Positions 1-5,630 of a stretch of 7,213 nt of DNA are shown one piece after another; position 1 is the stretch's first letter, and every line of letters starts with the position of its first letter. Source of the DNA: Candidatus Mcinerneyibacteriota bacterium. GTDB lineage: Bacteria; AUK180; JAQVHJ01. The notes under the pieces are model-generated. The model did not search any database and was not told the DNA's origin. It was given only the letters and a program-made list of their open reading frames with translations. The translations under genes were made by a program, and so were the position numbers. The stretch is taken from contig DAOVMD010000149.1 of NCBI GenBank assembly GCA_030630935.1, positions 1-7,213 of the forward strand. The letters are read 5' to 3'.

Positions 1-81
1 AATAGTATCTTCCCCTATCAACATCTTTCCTTTGATTTTGAAGATTGAGACACCTTCCTTTTCTTTGACTGTCAACTTCAT
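1..81 (-). CDS. STAS-domain protein, probable anti-sigma-factor antagonist (N-terminal 27 codons; runs off the left edge)
   Basis: Only the first 27 codons are in the window. Reading begins at ATG (81-79) and stays open to base 1. The peptide starts MKLTVKEKEGVSIFKIKGKM and continues LIGEDTI. This is the usual opening of SpoIIAA/RsbV-type STAS domains: a first strand, a short turn, a second strand ending in a K/D-G-K/R-type turn, then a hydrophobic residue and G-E before helix 1. Such proteins are phosphorylated on a serine by RsbW-like kinases and dephosphorylated by SpoIIE-type phosphatases; that serine would lie beyond the window. The start is well supported: AGGAG lies 6 bases upstream, inside the last codons of the molybdo-hydroxylase gene, whose TAG ends 3 bases before this ATG, so translation is probably coupled. 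The family call rests on a short stretch and could change once the rest is read. Confidence 0.68.
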   Translation of the reverse strand, partial: MKLTVKEKEGVSIFKIKGKMLIGEDTI

Positions 82-84
82 CTT

Positions 85-2352
85 CTACTCCTTTTTTTGT
101 TTTATTATTAATTCAGGAAGAGCCGGAATCTCTCTGACTCTAATCCCAGTTGCATTATAAATTGCATTAGTAATTGCAGGGGCGACGCCCATCAAGGGGC
201 ATTCTCCAAGGCCCTTTGCTTTATAAGGTCCCTTGGAATAACCTTCATTTACAATTATCGGTTTTACCAGGGGAACATCCATTGTAGTTGGAATTAGATA
301 TGTCGAGAACCCCGGGTTAATAAAAATACCTTTCTCAGAATAAAGGTTTTCCATGATACCGTAACCCATTCCCTGGATGACACCGCCTTCAATCTGACCC
401 TCTGCCATTTTGGGATTAATAGGCTGGCCAAAATCCTCAGCTGATACCAAATTCAATACTTCAACTTCACCGGTCTCAATATCTACTTCAACTTCTGCAG
501 TATTTGTTACAAATGAATAAATGAAGTAGGCATTACCTAAACCGGTATCATCATCCCAACTTGTTGAAGGTGCTTTGAACCAACCTTGAGATGTTAAGTG
601 ATATCGCTGATTAAAACAGTGTTCAACGACATCGATAAAAGAAATTTTTAATTCATTACCCGCAGTTAAAACCCGACCGTCAATTAATTCAATAGCTTCT
701 TCGGGCTTACCGGACAGCTCAGATGCGCCTAATAAAAGATAATGCTTAATCTGATCTGCAGCATTCCGAATTGCATTGCCTGTCATAACAGTTGAGCGGG
801 AAGCTACTGTGGGTCCGCTATCAGGAACACGACTTGTGTCGATAGGTAAGATTGTAACATTATCAGGTGAACAACCAAGGGCTTCAGCTGTTAACTGTGC
901 GAAAACAGTATTTGAACCTTGACCCATCTCTGTCGTACCAACCGCAACATTAACTGAACCATCTCTATATACCTGAATAAAAGCGCCTGCACGACGGAGC
1001 ATTCCTCCCTTCGCTCCTAACCCAACTCCATAAAATAAAGTTGAAATCCCGACACCGCGTCTCTTCCTTCCGGTCTTCTCAGAAGGTGGAATGAACTTAT
1101 TCTTCCAATCAATACCATCAGCAGCAAGATGTAATGATTTCTCAAGACCTACACTCTCGTCAAGGTCATGACTGGTCCCGGTCGAATCACCTACTTTTAA
1201 AATGTTTATTTGCCGAAGATCGATAGGTGAAAGATTCAGTTTCTCTGCAGCAATATCCATTTGAGTCTCACATGCAAAGATTACCTGGGGAGTTCCAAAA
1301 CCCCTGAATGCACCACAGGGAACAGTATTTGTTGCAACTGCATATGCGTCAATATGAATATTATCACAAGCATAAGGACCCATTGCATGAACCAACCCGC
1401 GCCAGAGAACAATGGGAGTTAGGGTCGAGTATGCACCGGCATTGAAGTAAAACTCTACTTTAATCGCAAGCAGTTTTCCAGCTTTTGAAAAGCCTGTTTT
1501 AAATTTAATCCAGGCAGGATGACGTTTACTCGTCGTCATAATATCTTCTGCTCTGTCAAAAACCATTTTAACCGGTTTATTCAAAATAACTGCGGGAACT
1601 GAAGCAAACCCTGCAATAATTGAAGGAACATCTTCCTTCCCTCCGAATGCTCCACCCGTTGTAGTATGAATAATCCGAACATCCGACAATGGATACCCGG
1701 TTATTTCAGAAACGCCTTCCTGAACATAAAAAGGACATTGCATAGAACCATAAACTGTAATGGTCTTCTCAGGATTCGGTACAGCAATCATTCCCTGTGT
1801 CTCAAGGTATGCATGTTCCTGGTAACCGGTTTTGTATTCTTCCTCAAAAGAAATATCAGAAGATTTAAAACCTTTCTCAAAATCACCTTTTCGAATCTTA
1901 TAATGTGAAAAAATATTATCCGGTTTTGAACAGATATCAGGGACGGTTTTATTAATGGAGTCCTCAATCGTTAAAATTGACGGGAGCTCTTCATAATCAA
2001 GTTTAATTAATGAAACTCCCTCTTCTGCAATATCGGGGTCATCAGCAACCACAATTGCAATGGCTTCACCGGCAAAATTAAAAACTTCATCAGCAAGTAA
2101 GGGTTGATCCTTCTCAACAACAGGGACAATATTCGCACCTGGAATATCCTTTGCTGTGAAGATTCCTTTTATCCCCGCTAATTTCTCAGCTGCTGAAAGA
2201 TCCAGGTTCTTAATCCGTCCCCGCGGGACTGGTGCTCGAAAAATCCTGGCGTAAAGCATGCTGTCGAAATAATAATCATCAATAAACTTTGCTGAACCAT
2301 TTACTTTTGAAACAGCATCAATTCTCTGAATTGACTTACCGATAAAACTCAT
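85..2352 (-). CDS. Xanthine dehydrogenase family protein, molybdopterin-binding subunit
   Basis: This 755-residue protein is the full usual length for a separate Mo subunit, without the fused Fe-S or FAD domains of eukaryotic XDH. The N-terminal a/b hammerhead domain covers about 1-125; Mo-cofactor domains follow. Visible motifs are GGAFGGKE (233-240), CGAFRGFG (346-353), EMGQG (475-479), SRSTVMTGNA (518-527) and GLGE (714-717). By family alignment from memory, Q205, F236, E240, R350 and E717 match bovine XDH Q767, F798, E802, R880 and E1261. E717 would be the base that activates the Mo-bound hydroxyl. The expected role is cytoplasmic hydroxylation of a purine or another N-heterocycle or aldehyde; the substrate cannot be read. 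The AYRCSFR loop of CO dehydrogenase is absent. ATG at 2352 follows the STAS stop by 2 bases, with a purine-rich AAAGAGAG upstream. No Fe-S or FAD partner subunit is in the window, and both neighbours are STAS genes, which is unusual. Confidence 0.93.
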   Translation of the reverse strand: MSFIGKSIQRIDAVSKVNGSAKFIDDYYFDSMLYARIFRAPVPRGRIKNLDLSAAEKLAGIKGIFTAKDIPGANIVPVVEKDQPLLADEVFNFAGEAIAIVVADDPDIAEEGVSLIKLDYEELPSILTIEDSINKTVPDICSKPDNIFSHYKIRKGDFEKGFKSSDISFEEEYKTGYQEHAYLETQGMIAVPNPEKTITVYGSMQCPFYVQEGVSEITGYPLSDVRIIHTTTGGAFGGKEDVPSIIAGFASVPAVILNKPVKMVFDRAEDIMTTSKRHPAWIKFKTGFSKAGKLLAIKVEFYFNAGAYSTLTPIVLWRGLVHAMGPYACDNIHIDAYAVATNTVPCGAFRGFGTPQVIFACETQMDIAAEKLNLSPIDLRQINILKVGDSTGTSHDLDESVGLEKSLHLAADGIDWKNKFIPPSEKTGRKRRGVGISTLFYGVGLGAKGGMLRRAGAFIQVYRDGSVNVAVGTTEMGQGSNTVFAQLTAEALGCSPDNVTILPIDTSRVPDSGPTVASRSTVMTGNAIRNAADQIKHYLLLGASELSGKPEEAIELIDGRVLTAGNELKISFIDVVEHCFNQRYHLTSQGWFKAPSTSWDDDTGLGNAYFIYSFVTNTAEVEVDIETGEVEVLNLVSAEDFGQPINPKMAEGQIEGGVIQGMGYGIMENLYSEKGIFINPGFSTYLIPTTMDVPLVKPIIVNEGYSKGPYKAKGLGECPLMGVAPAITNAIYNATGIRVREIPALPELIIKQKKE
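88..92 (-). promoter_or_regulatory. Shine-Dalgarno AGGAG for the second STAS gene
   Basis: On the minus strand AGGAG is followed by a 6-base spacer and ATG at 81. The motif lies within the last codons of the upstream gene, and that gene's TAG falls in the spacer. Ribosomes finishing the molybdo-hydroxylase gene would therefore end on the next start site. Confidence 0.7.
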
Positions 2353-2354
2353 AA

Positions 2355-2714
2355 TTAACTCTCTTTGAACTTTTTAATTGCATCAGTTTCTGAATCAAAT
2401 ATCTGGAAAATCTCATCAAATTCAAGCAGCTTAAATATTTCAAAAACATCTGGGATCATCCTGACCAGTTTAAGATCTCCGTTATTTTCACGGATATTCT
2501 TTATCTCACTTACAAATATTCCCCAACCCGCACTGCTAATATAATCAATCTCTTCAAGGTTAATTATAATCTTGAAAATACTGTCATAAACTAATTTCCT
2601 GATTGCATGTTCAAAATCACTGGAAGTATTTGAGTCAAGAAACCCCTGTAATTTTATTACTGCAATATCAGGATTGTTAGTGTCTTTTTCAACTTTAATT
2701 GATAGACCAGGCAT
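2355..2714 (-). CDS. STAS-domain protein, anti-sigma-factor antagonist (SpoIIAA/RsbV type)
   Basis: A stand-alone STAS domain of 119 residues, or 121 if the ATG at 2720 is used. In the 121-residue numbering, the first strands cover about 6-27 (LSIKVEKD, then IAVIKLQGFLDS). Helix 1 follows, then the strand IFKIIINLEEIDYI and the phosphorylation loop ISSAGWG (61-67), where S63 aligns with the phosphoserine of SpoIIAA. Such proteins bind an RsbW-like anti-sigma or switch kinase when unphosphorylated and are reset by a SpoIIE-type phosphatase. The D before the two serines in SpoIIAA is I here, a change common in many STAS antagonists. The start at 2714 is preferred because AGGA lies 5 bases upstream, whereas the same AGGA overlaps the first base of the ATG at 2720. 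It is the first gene of its unit, with a candidate promoter just upstream. The kinase and phosphatase domains of the membrane protein at 3382-5625 are the obvious partners. Confidence 0.9.
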   Translation of the reverse strand: MPGLSIKVEKDTNNPDIAVIKLQGFLDSNTSSDFEHAIRKLVYDSIFKIIINLEEIDYISSAGWGIFVSEIKNIRENNGDLKLVRMIPDVFEIFKLLEFDEIFQIFDSETDAIKKFKES

Positions 2715-2719
2715 ATTCA

Positions 2720-2723
2720 TCCT
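2720..2723 (-). promoter_or_regulatory. Shine-Dalgarno AGGA that decides the first STAS start
   Basis: The minus strand reads ATAGGATGAATATG. AGGA (2723-2720) includes the A of the upstream ATG, so it cannot serve that start. It sits 5 bases before the second ATG at 2714, an ordinary distance. Confidence 0.55.
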
Positions 2724-2746
2724 ATATTATTATCTAATTATCAATA

Positions 2747-2775
2747 AGTTTATCATAAATATATAAAAAAGTCAA
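2747..2775 (-). promoter_or_regulatory. Candidate sigma-70-type promoter for the STAS / molybdo-hydroxylase / STAS unit
   Basis: On the minus strand TTGACT (2775-2770) is followed by a 17-base AT-rich spacer and TAAACT (2752-2747). Transcription would start near 2740 and leave a leader of about 25 bases. A better -10 word, TATGAT (2757-2752), lies in the spacer but only 12 bases from the -35. The whole area is AT-rich, so chance matches are easy. Its position just before the first gene after a long spacer supports the call. No regulator site can be named. Confidence 0.45.
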
Positions 2776-2854
2776 GAAAATAAGTTTCGCTAACGCTTCA
2801 CAATGAAGAAGGAATAATGAAGAATGGATTTTCATTTGTATTCTTATGCTTTAA

Positions 2855-2889
2855 TATAGATATCTATAATAAAAAGTTTTTTTTATTAT
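2855..2889. repeat. A/T palindrome and adjoining A/T hairpin
   Basis: A perfect 14-base palindrome (tatagatatctata, 2855-2868) overlaps a 10-base inverted repeat (ataataaaaa at 2866-2875, tttttattat at 2880-2889, loop gttt). The second has an A-run on one side and a T-run on the other, so it looks like a weak bidirectional terminator. However, it lacks the GC stem of an intrinsic terminator. A role as a backup stop for the upstream unit is only a guess. Confidence 0.35.
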
Positions 2890-2978
2890 TTTCATACTAT
2901 GTAACTTCGCATAAGTCTTTCGACACTATTGCTTTTTATCATTGCAAAAAATGTTATTCCATATAATTATTATTCATG

Positions 2979-3018
2979 TCAGTTGCACGATTGGCCAATT
3001 GGCCAATCGTGCAACTGA
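2979..3018. repeat. Perfect 40-bp palindrome with no central spacer
   Basis: Each half is tcagttgcacgattggccaa, and the second half is its exact reverse complement. The centre reads TTGGCCAA twice in tandem. The first mismatch outside is at 2978/3019. RNA from either strand could fold into a long hairpin, but neither side has a T-run, so it does not look like an intrinsic terminator. It ends about 205 bases upstream of the promoter candidate. Possible explanations are a REP-like or mobile-element remnant, a large operator, a recombination site, or an assembly or amplification artefact. Confidence 0.9.
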
Positions 3019-3111
3019 AGATAATGTTGTTTAATGACGAATTAAAAATGCGCCGCTATATTAATCTCGCTATGTTTCGATGCGCAAGAGACAAATAACA
3101 GTTTATTTAAA

Positions 3112-3155
3112 GGGAGCTTGCTCCCAGATTGCCGCGCTTTGCTTTAGCGCGTGGC
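3112..3155. repeat. Two adjacent GC-rich hairpins
   Basis: The first is gggagc-tt-gctccc (3112-3125). The second pairs gccgcgc (3131-3137) with gcgtggc (3149-3155) around an 11-base loop. The second has one G-T wobble if transcribed from the plus strand and a C-A mismatch if transcribed from the minus strand. Neither is followed by a T-run. They adjoin the repeat unit at 3156-3263 and probably belong to the same repeat-rich element. Confidence 0.55.
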
Positions 3156-3263
3156 TGGAGTGTAACGGAAGTCATCCCGACGCGTCGGGACAATGACATA
3201 ATAACGTTTTTTATGCAGCACAACGTTATTTGTCATCACGAGCAGATCACGTGATGCACTCCA
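3156..3263. repeat. 108-base palindrome-rich unit with 7-base terminal inverted repeats
   Basis: The unit begins TGGAGTG and ends CACTCCA. Inside, in order, are four elements. First is a perfect 16-base palindrome, tcccgacgcgtcggga (3175-3190). Second is a long stem in which 3193-3208 pairs with 3222-3236 (15 pairs, one bulged base, 13-base loop). Third is catcacg (3234-3240) with cgtgatg (3250-3256). Fourth is the 10-base palindrome atcacgtgat (3246-3255). The words gtcatcccga and gtcatcacga (3171 and 3232) are near-identical direct copies. This density of nested symmetry is typical of REP-like or small MITE-like repeats. No flanking target duplication is seen and no transposase is nearby. 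Confidence 0.55.
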
Positions 3264-3310
3264 TAAATTCAATCTTTTGAATATTTTTCTGCAAAACGAC
3301 TGTTTCCGCG

Positions 3311-3342
3311 CCCTGCACCCTAACGAAGTGCGTGGTACAGGG
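3311..3342 (-). repeat. Hairpin in the 3' region of the phosphatase transcript
   Basis: In the minus-strand RNA CCCUGUACC pairs with GGUGCAGGG over 9 positions with one U-G wobble, around a 14-base loop. In plus-strand RNA the same position would be a C-A mismatch, which slightly favours a function in the phosphatase transcript. There is no U-run after it, so it is more likely a 3'-end stabiliser or a repeat remnant than an intrinsic terminator. Confidence 0.45.
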
Positions 3343-3366
3343 TCTGTTCTCTGCTTTCTGTTCTCT
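3343..3366. repeat. 10-base direct repeat, period 14
   Basis: The word tctgttctct occurs at 3343-3352 and again at 3357-3366, separated by gctt. It lies between the two hairpins that follow the phosphatase stop. Confidence 0.6.
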
Positions 3367-3380
3367 ACAGCGAAGCTGTA
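3366..3380 (-). repeat. Short hairpin directly after the phosphatase stop codon
   Basis: TACAGC-TTC-GCTGTA on the minus strand gives a 6-bp stem with a 3-base loop, beginning 2 bases after the TAG. No T-run follows, so it cannot be called a terminator with confidence. It may protect the 3' end of the message. Confidence 0.45.
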
Positions 3381-3381
3381 C

Positions 3382-5625
3382 CTATTTTTTCATGTACTTG
3401 CTGTAGATTCGACGTTTTTCTTTATTGGTAAGATTTAACCGCTTTAATTCCTTTAACAGTATCTTTTCATCAATCTCAATTTCCATCTCATTCAATTTTT
3501 TCATGATTCTTTTTATGCCAAAATCCGGAGTCGCCTTAATAACGTCGAGGACTTTTTCAATCAATTCAAATGGTAGAAAGTTTATTTTTTCAAATCGTTT
3601 TTCATAAATACCCTGACTCTGTCCGAGGTCTTTTATTAAGACTAAAGTGATATCATCACTCTGGGGTTGGTCCCCAATAAAATCACTTAGACTCCGTTCT
3701 AATATCTCAAGAAATTTACCGAGTTCCTTTTTATTGGAATTTTTTATAATCTTTAAAAATCGTTTTTGGGAATATTGTTCAAATTTGGCATTCATCGCTT
3801 CCGTAATTCCATCAGTATAAATAATTATCAAGTCATCTTTCTTCAGTTTAATTGTTTCAGATTTTATAGATTTCAAAAAGAAATCCGTTTCCATTAATTT
3901 CAATCCAATCGGAATCCCTTTTGGGTTTAAAGAATAAACTTCACCCGTTTCACCTCGGTGAAGCAGCATTGGAGTATGACCTGCACTTGAGAATTGGAGT
4001 TCATGAGTTTTCGTATTTAAGATAACAAAATAAATTGTTATAAACATTCCTCTATTGAGATCGTTCTGAATTATATTATTTAATTTTATCATCACTTCTT
4101 TTGCTGAATGACTCCGTGGTGCGATTAACCTGACTGCAGTTCTAATCATTGTCATTATCATTGATCCCGGAACACCTTTGCCGGAGACATCTGCTACTAT
4201 GATCCCCAGTTTATTCTTTGAGATGGGAATGAAATCATAATAGTCACCGCCAACTTCTTTTGCTGATTTATAAAATGCGTTTATCTCAAACTCGTCCAGG
4301 TCAGGAAATATTTTTGGGAGGAGAGTCTGCTGAATACTCTGTGCAACCTGCATTTCTTTTTTTAAAAGTTCATGATCAAGAAGGTCACGCTGAGCATCTG
4401 TAAGGGTGTTTCGCGTCTCTTCAAAACGCATTGCAAATTCATTAAATATACGCTTTATCTGGCTGAATTCGTCTTTTCCGCGCATCGTATGCGGTCTGGA
4501 AAGTTTACCGCTTTCAATCTCCATTACCCCGTCAAATAATTTCTTCACCGGAGCAACAAAGAAATAAACAACAAGGATTATCGCGGTAAAACCTATCCCA
4601 ATTAAAAATATTATAAAATTCCGCAGATTGGTTTGATGTAATTCCTTAACTTGAATTTTAATCATTTTGAAATCAACAACAGAGTATATTACACCCAACT
4701 CATTTTCACTTTGAAGAATTATATACTTTAATAGAAGCTGATTGTTATCCAAAATATAATAGTGAAATCCGGTTTTCTCAAGAAACAATAATAACTCCGG
4801 ATCTTTATAAACTGTTAAGAATTTATTGATATCCGTATCAGCAACAATTATATTTTCATTATTTACAATAAAAATTTCTTTTAGATAATCATTCTTTATC
4901 TCACAACTCTTAATTAAAATTGATAAGTATTCATAGTTTTTTTCTAAAATCGAGATTTTACTTGTATTTCCAATATCTGAAATGGAGCTCTCAATTTGGT
5001 TAAATATCCCTTTTTCAAAAGTTTTTTCCTGTTCTGTTTGGAAAAACCAGAAGGCACCGGTAGAGATTAAACAGATTGTTAAAATTATAATAGATGGCCA
5101 CTTCAATCCGATCCCGAAGAGAATCGGTCTGCGAATGGATTTTGTTAAGGTTAAGATATTATAAATATCATCCTTTCGTGATGAGATTTTATCTACCAGG
5201 TTTTTAATAAGATAAATCCCAAACCCGCCTTTTCTCTGGGATTTCATATAGTTCTCAAGGTCCGGAGCCGGGATGCTTTCCCAATCAAAACCGATTGTCT
5301 TATCCTTTAAAACGATTTCAATTCTCAAGAATCTGAAGAATGCCCGGAACTCAATATCAATAAAAACATCTCCAACTTCATATTTATAACCATGTTTCAT
5401 TATATTTGTAAACGCTTCATCTGTTGCAAGGATAATATTATAAACATCTTCTTGAAGAAGACCGTACTTATAACATTTCTCCTTGATAAAATTTTGAAGT
5501 CCCCGTAAACCACTGCCATCTGACTTTGTATTATATGAAAACTTTTTCACTCTTATTAAATTAAATTTCTCTGCAAGGTCAAGGATTTTCATGGTAAATT
5601 TACTCGGTCCGATTTTTTTCTTCAC
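3382..5625 (-). CDS. Membrane-bound partner-switch protein: RsbW-like kinase domain, sensor, HAMP, SpoIIE/PP2C phosphatase, HTH-like tail
   Basis: A 747-residue protein. Residues about 35-165 form an RsbW/SpoIIAB-type ATPase, with N-box DEAFTNIMKHGY (69-80, E70 and N74), a G1 box with D108 and G112 (its first glycine is T110), and G2 box KGGFGIYLI (132-140). Membrane segments at about 176-195 and 335-358 enclose a sensor region of about 140 residues, possibly a single Cache/PAS-like fold. HAMP (about 359-410, DEF at 385-387) and a short coiled coil lead to a PP2C/SpoIIE domain (about 425-665). Its metal-binding motifs are intact: GGDYYDF (459-465), ADVSGKG (478-484), TDG (604-606), SDD (656-658). 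Residues about 680-747 resemble a helix-turn-helix of the transposase/integrase type. It likely phosphorylates and dephosphorylates STAS proteins in response to a periplasmic signal. The start is GTG, 5 bases after the previous stop, with GGGGA 9 bases upstream. ATG at codon 12 is a weaker alternative. There is no HisKA phosphoacceptor region, so it is not a histidine kinase. Confidence 0.9.
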   Translation of the reverse strand: MKKKIGPSKFTMKILDLAEKFNLIRVKKFSYNTKSDGSGLRGLQNFIKEKCYKYGLLQEDVYNIILATDEAFTNIMKHGYKYEVGDVFIDIEFRAFFRFLRIEIVLKDKTIGFDWESIPAPDLENYMKSQRKGGFGIYLIKNLVDKISSRKDDIYNILTLTKSIRRPILFGIGLKWPSIIILTICLISTGAFWFFQTEQEKTFEKGIFNQIESSISDIGNTSKISILEKNYEYLSILIKSCEIKNDYLKEIFIVNNENIIVADTDINKFLTVYKDPELLLFLEKTGFHYYILDNNQLLLKYIILQSENELGVIYSVVDFKMIKIQVKELHQTNLRNFIIFLIGIGFTAIILVVYFFVAPVKKLFDGVMEIESGKLSRPHTMRGKDEFSQIKRIFNEFAMRFEETRNTLTDAQRDLLDHELLKKEMQVAQSIQQTLLPKIFPDLDEFEINAFYKSAKEVGGDYYDFIPISKNKLGIIVADVSGKGVPGSMIMTMIRTAVRLIAPRSHSAKEVMIKLNNIIQNDLNRGMFITIYFVILNTKTHELQFSSAGHTPMLLHRGETGEVYSLNPKGIPIGLKLMETDFFLKSIKSETIKLKKDDLIIIYTDGITEAMNAKFEQYSQKRFLKIIKNSNKKELGKFLEILERSLSDFIGDQPQSDDITLVLIKDLGQSQGIYEKRFEKINFLPFELIEKVLDVIKATPDFGIKRIMKKLNEMEIEIDEKILLKELKRLNLTNKEKRRIYSKYMKK

Positions 5626-5630
5626 TGATT

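Larger units (their letters stand above)
2715..3381. other. Non-coding spacer rich in inverted repeats
   Basis: This stretch of about 660 bases separates the phosphatase gene from the STAS unit. I find no credible coding frame and no tRNA or rRNA. It falls into three zones. At 2715-2970 it is very AT-rich and holds the candidate promoter, a 9-base direct repeat (aatgaagaa at 2802-2810 and 2816-2824, period 14) and A/T palindromes. At 2979-3018 is a perfect 40-bp palindrome. At 3112-3380 it is more GC-rich, with a series of hairpins and a 10-base direct repeat. The number of palindromes and the change in base composition resemble REP-like or small non-autonomous repeat elements rather than plain regulatory DNA. 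Confidence 0.7.

Noticed and set aside
1666-1908. Plus-strand open frame opposite the molybdo-hydroxylase gene
   Set aside because: It is antisense to a strongly conserved coding region and its peptide has no recognisable pattern. The same holds for plus-strand frames at 3425-3607, 4982-5164, 5811-6005 and 6949-7137.
85-2352. CO dehydrogenase large subunit (CoxL form I)
   Set aside because: The AYRCSFR active-site loop is absent; the corresponding loop is the AFRGFG type of xanthine dehydrogenases.
2979-3018. Intrinsic terminator for the phosphatase transcript
   Set aside because: The stem is long and perfect, but there is no T-run on either side and it lies about 360 bases past the stop codon.
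3040-3160. tRNA or structured small RNA gene
   Set aside because: Hairpins are present, but I could not build a cloverleaf or find a TTCGAAT-type arm in a suitable setting; the symmetry fits repeat DNA better.
2802-3366. CRISPR array or tandem repeat array
   Set aside because: The direct repeats are only 9-10 bases, each in two copies, with spacers of 4-5 bases; no array structure exists.
3382-5625. Hybrid histidine kinase
   Set aside because: The ATPase domain has no HisKA phosphoacceptor helix before it and is of the short RsbW type at the N-terminus; the C-terminal catalytic domain is a SpoIIE/PP2C phosphatase.
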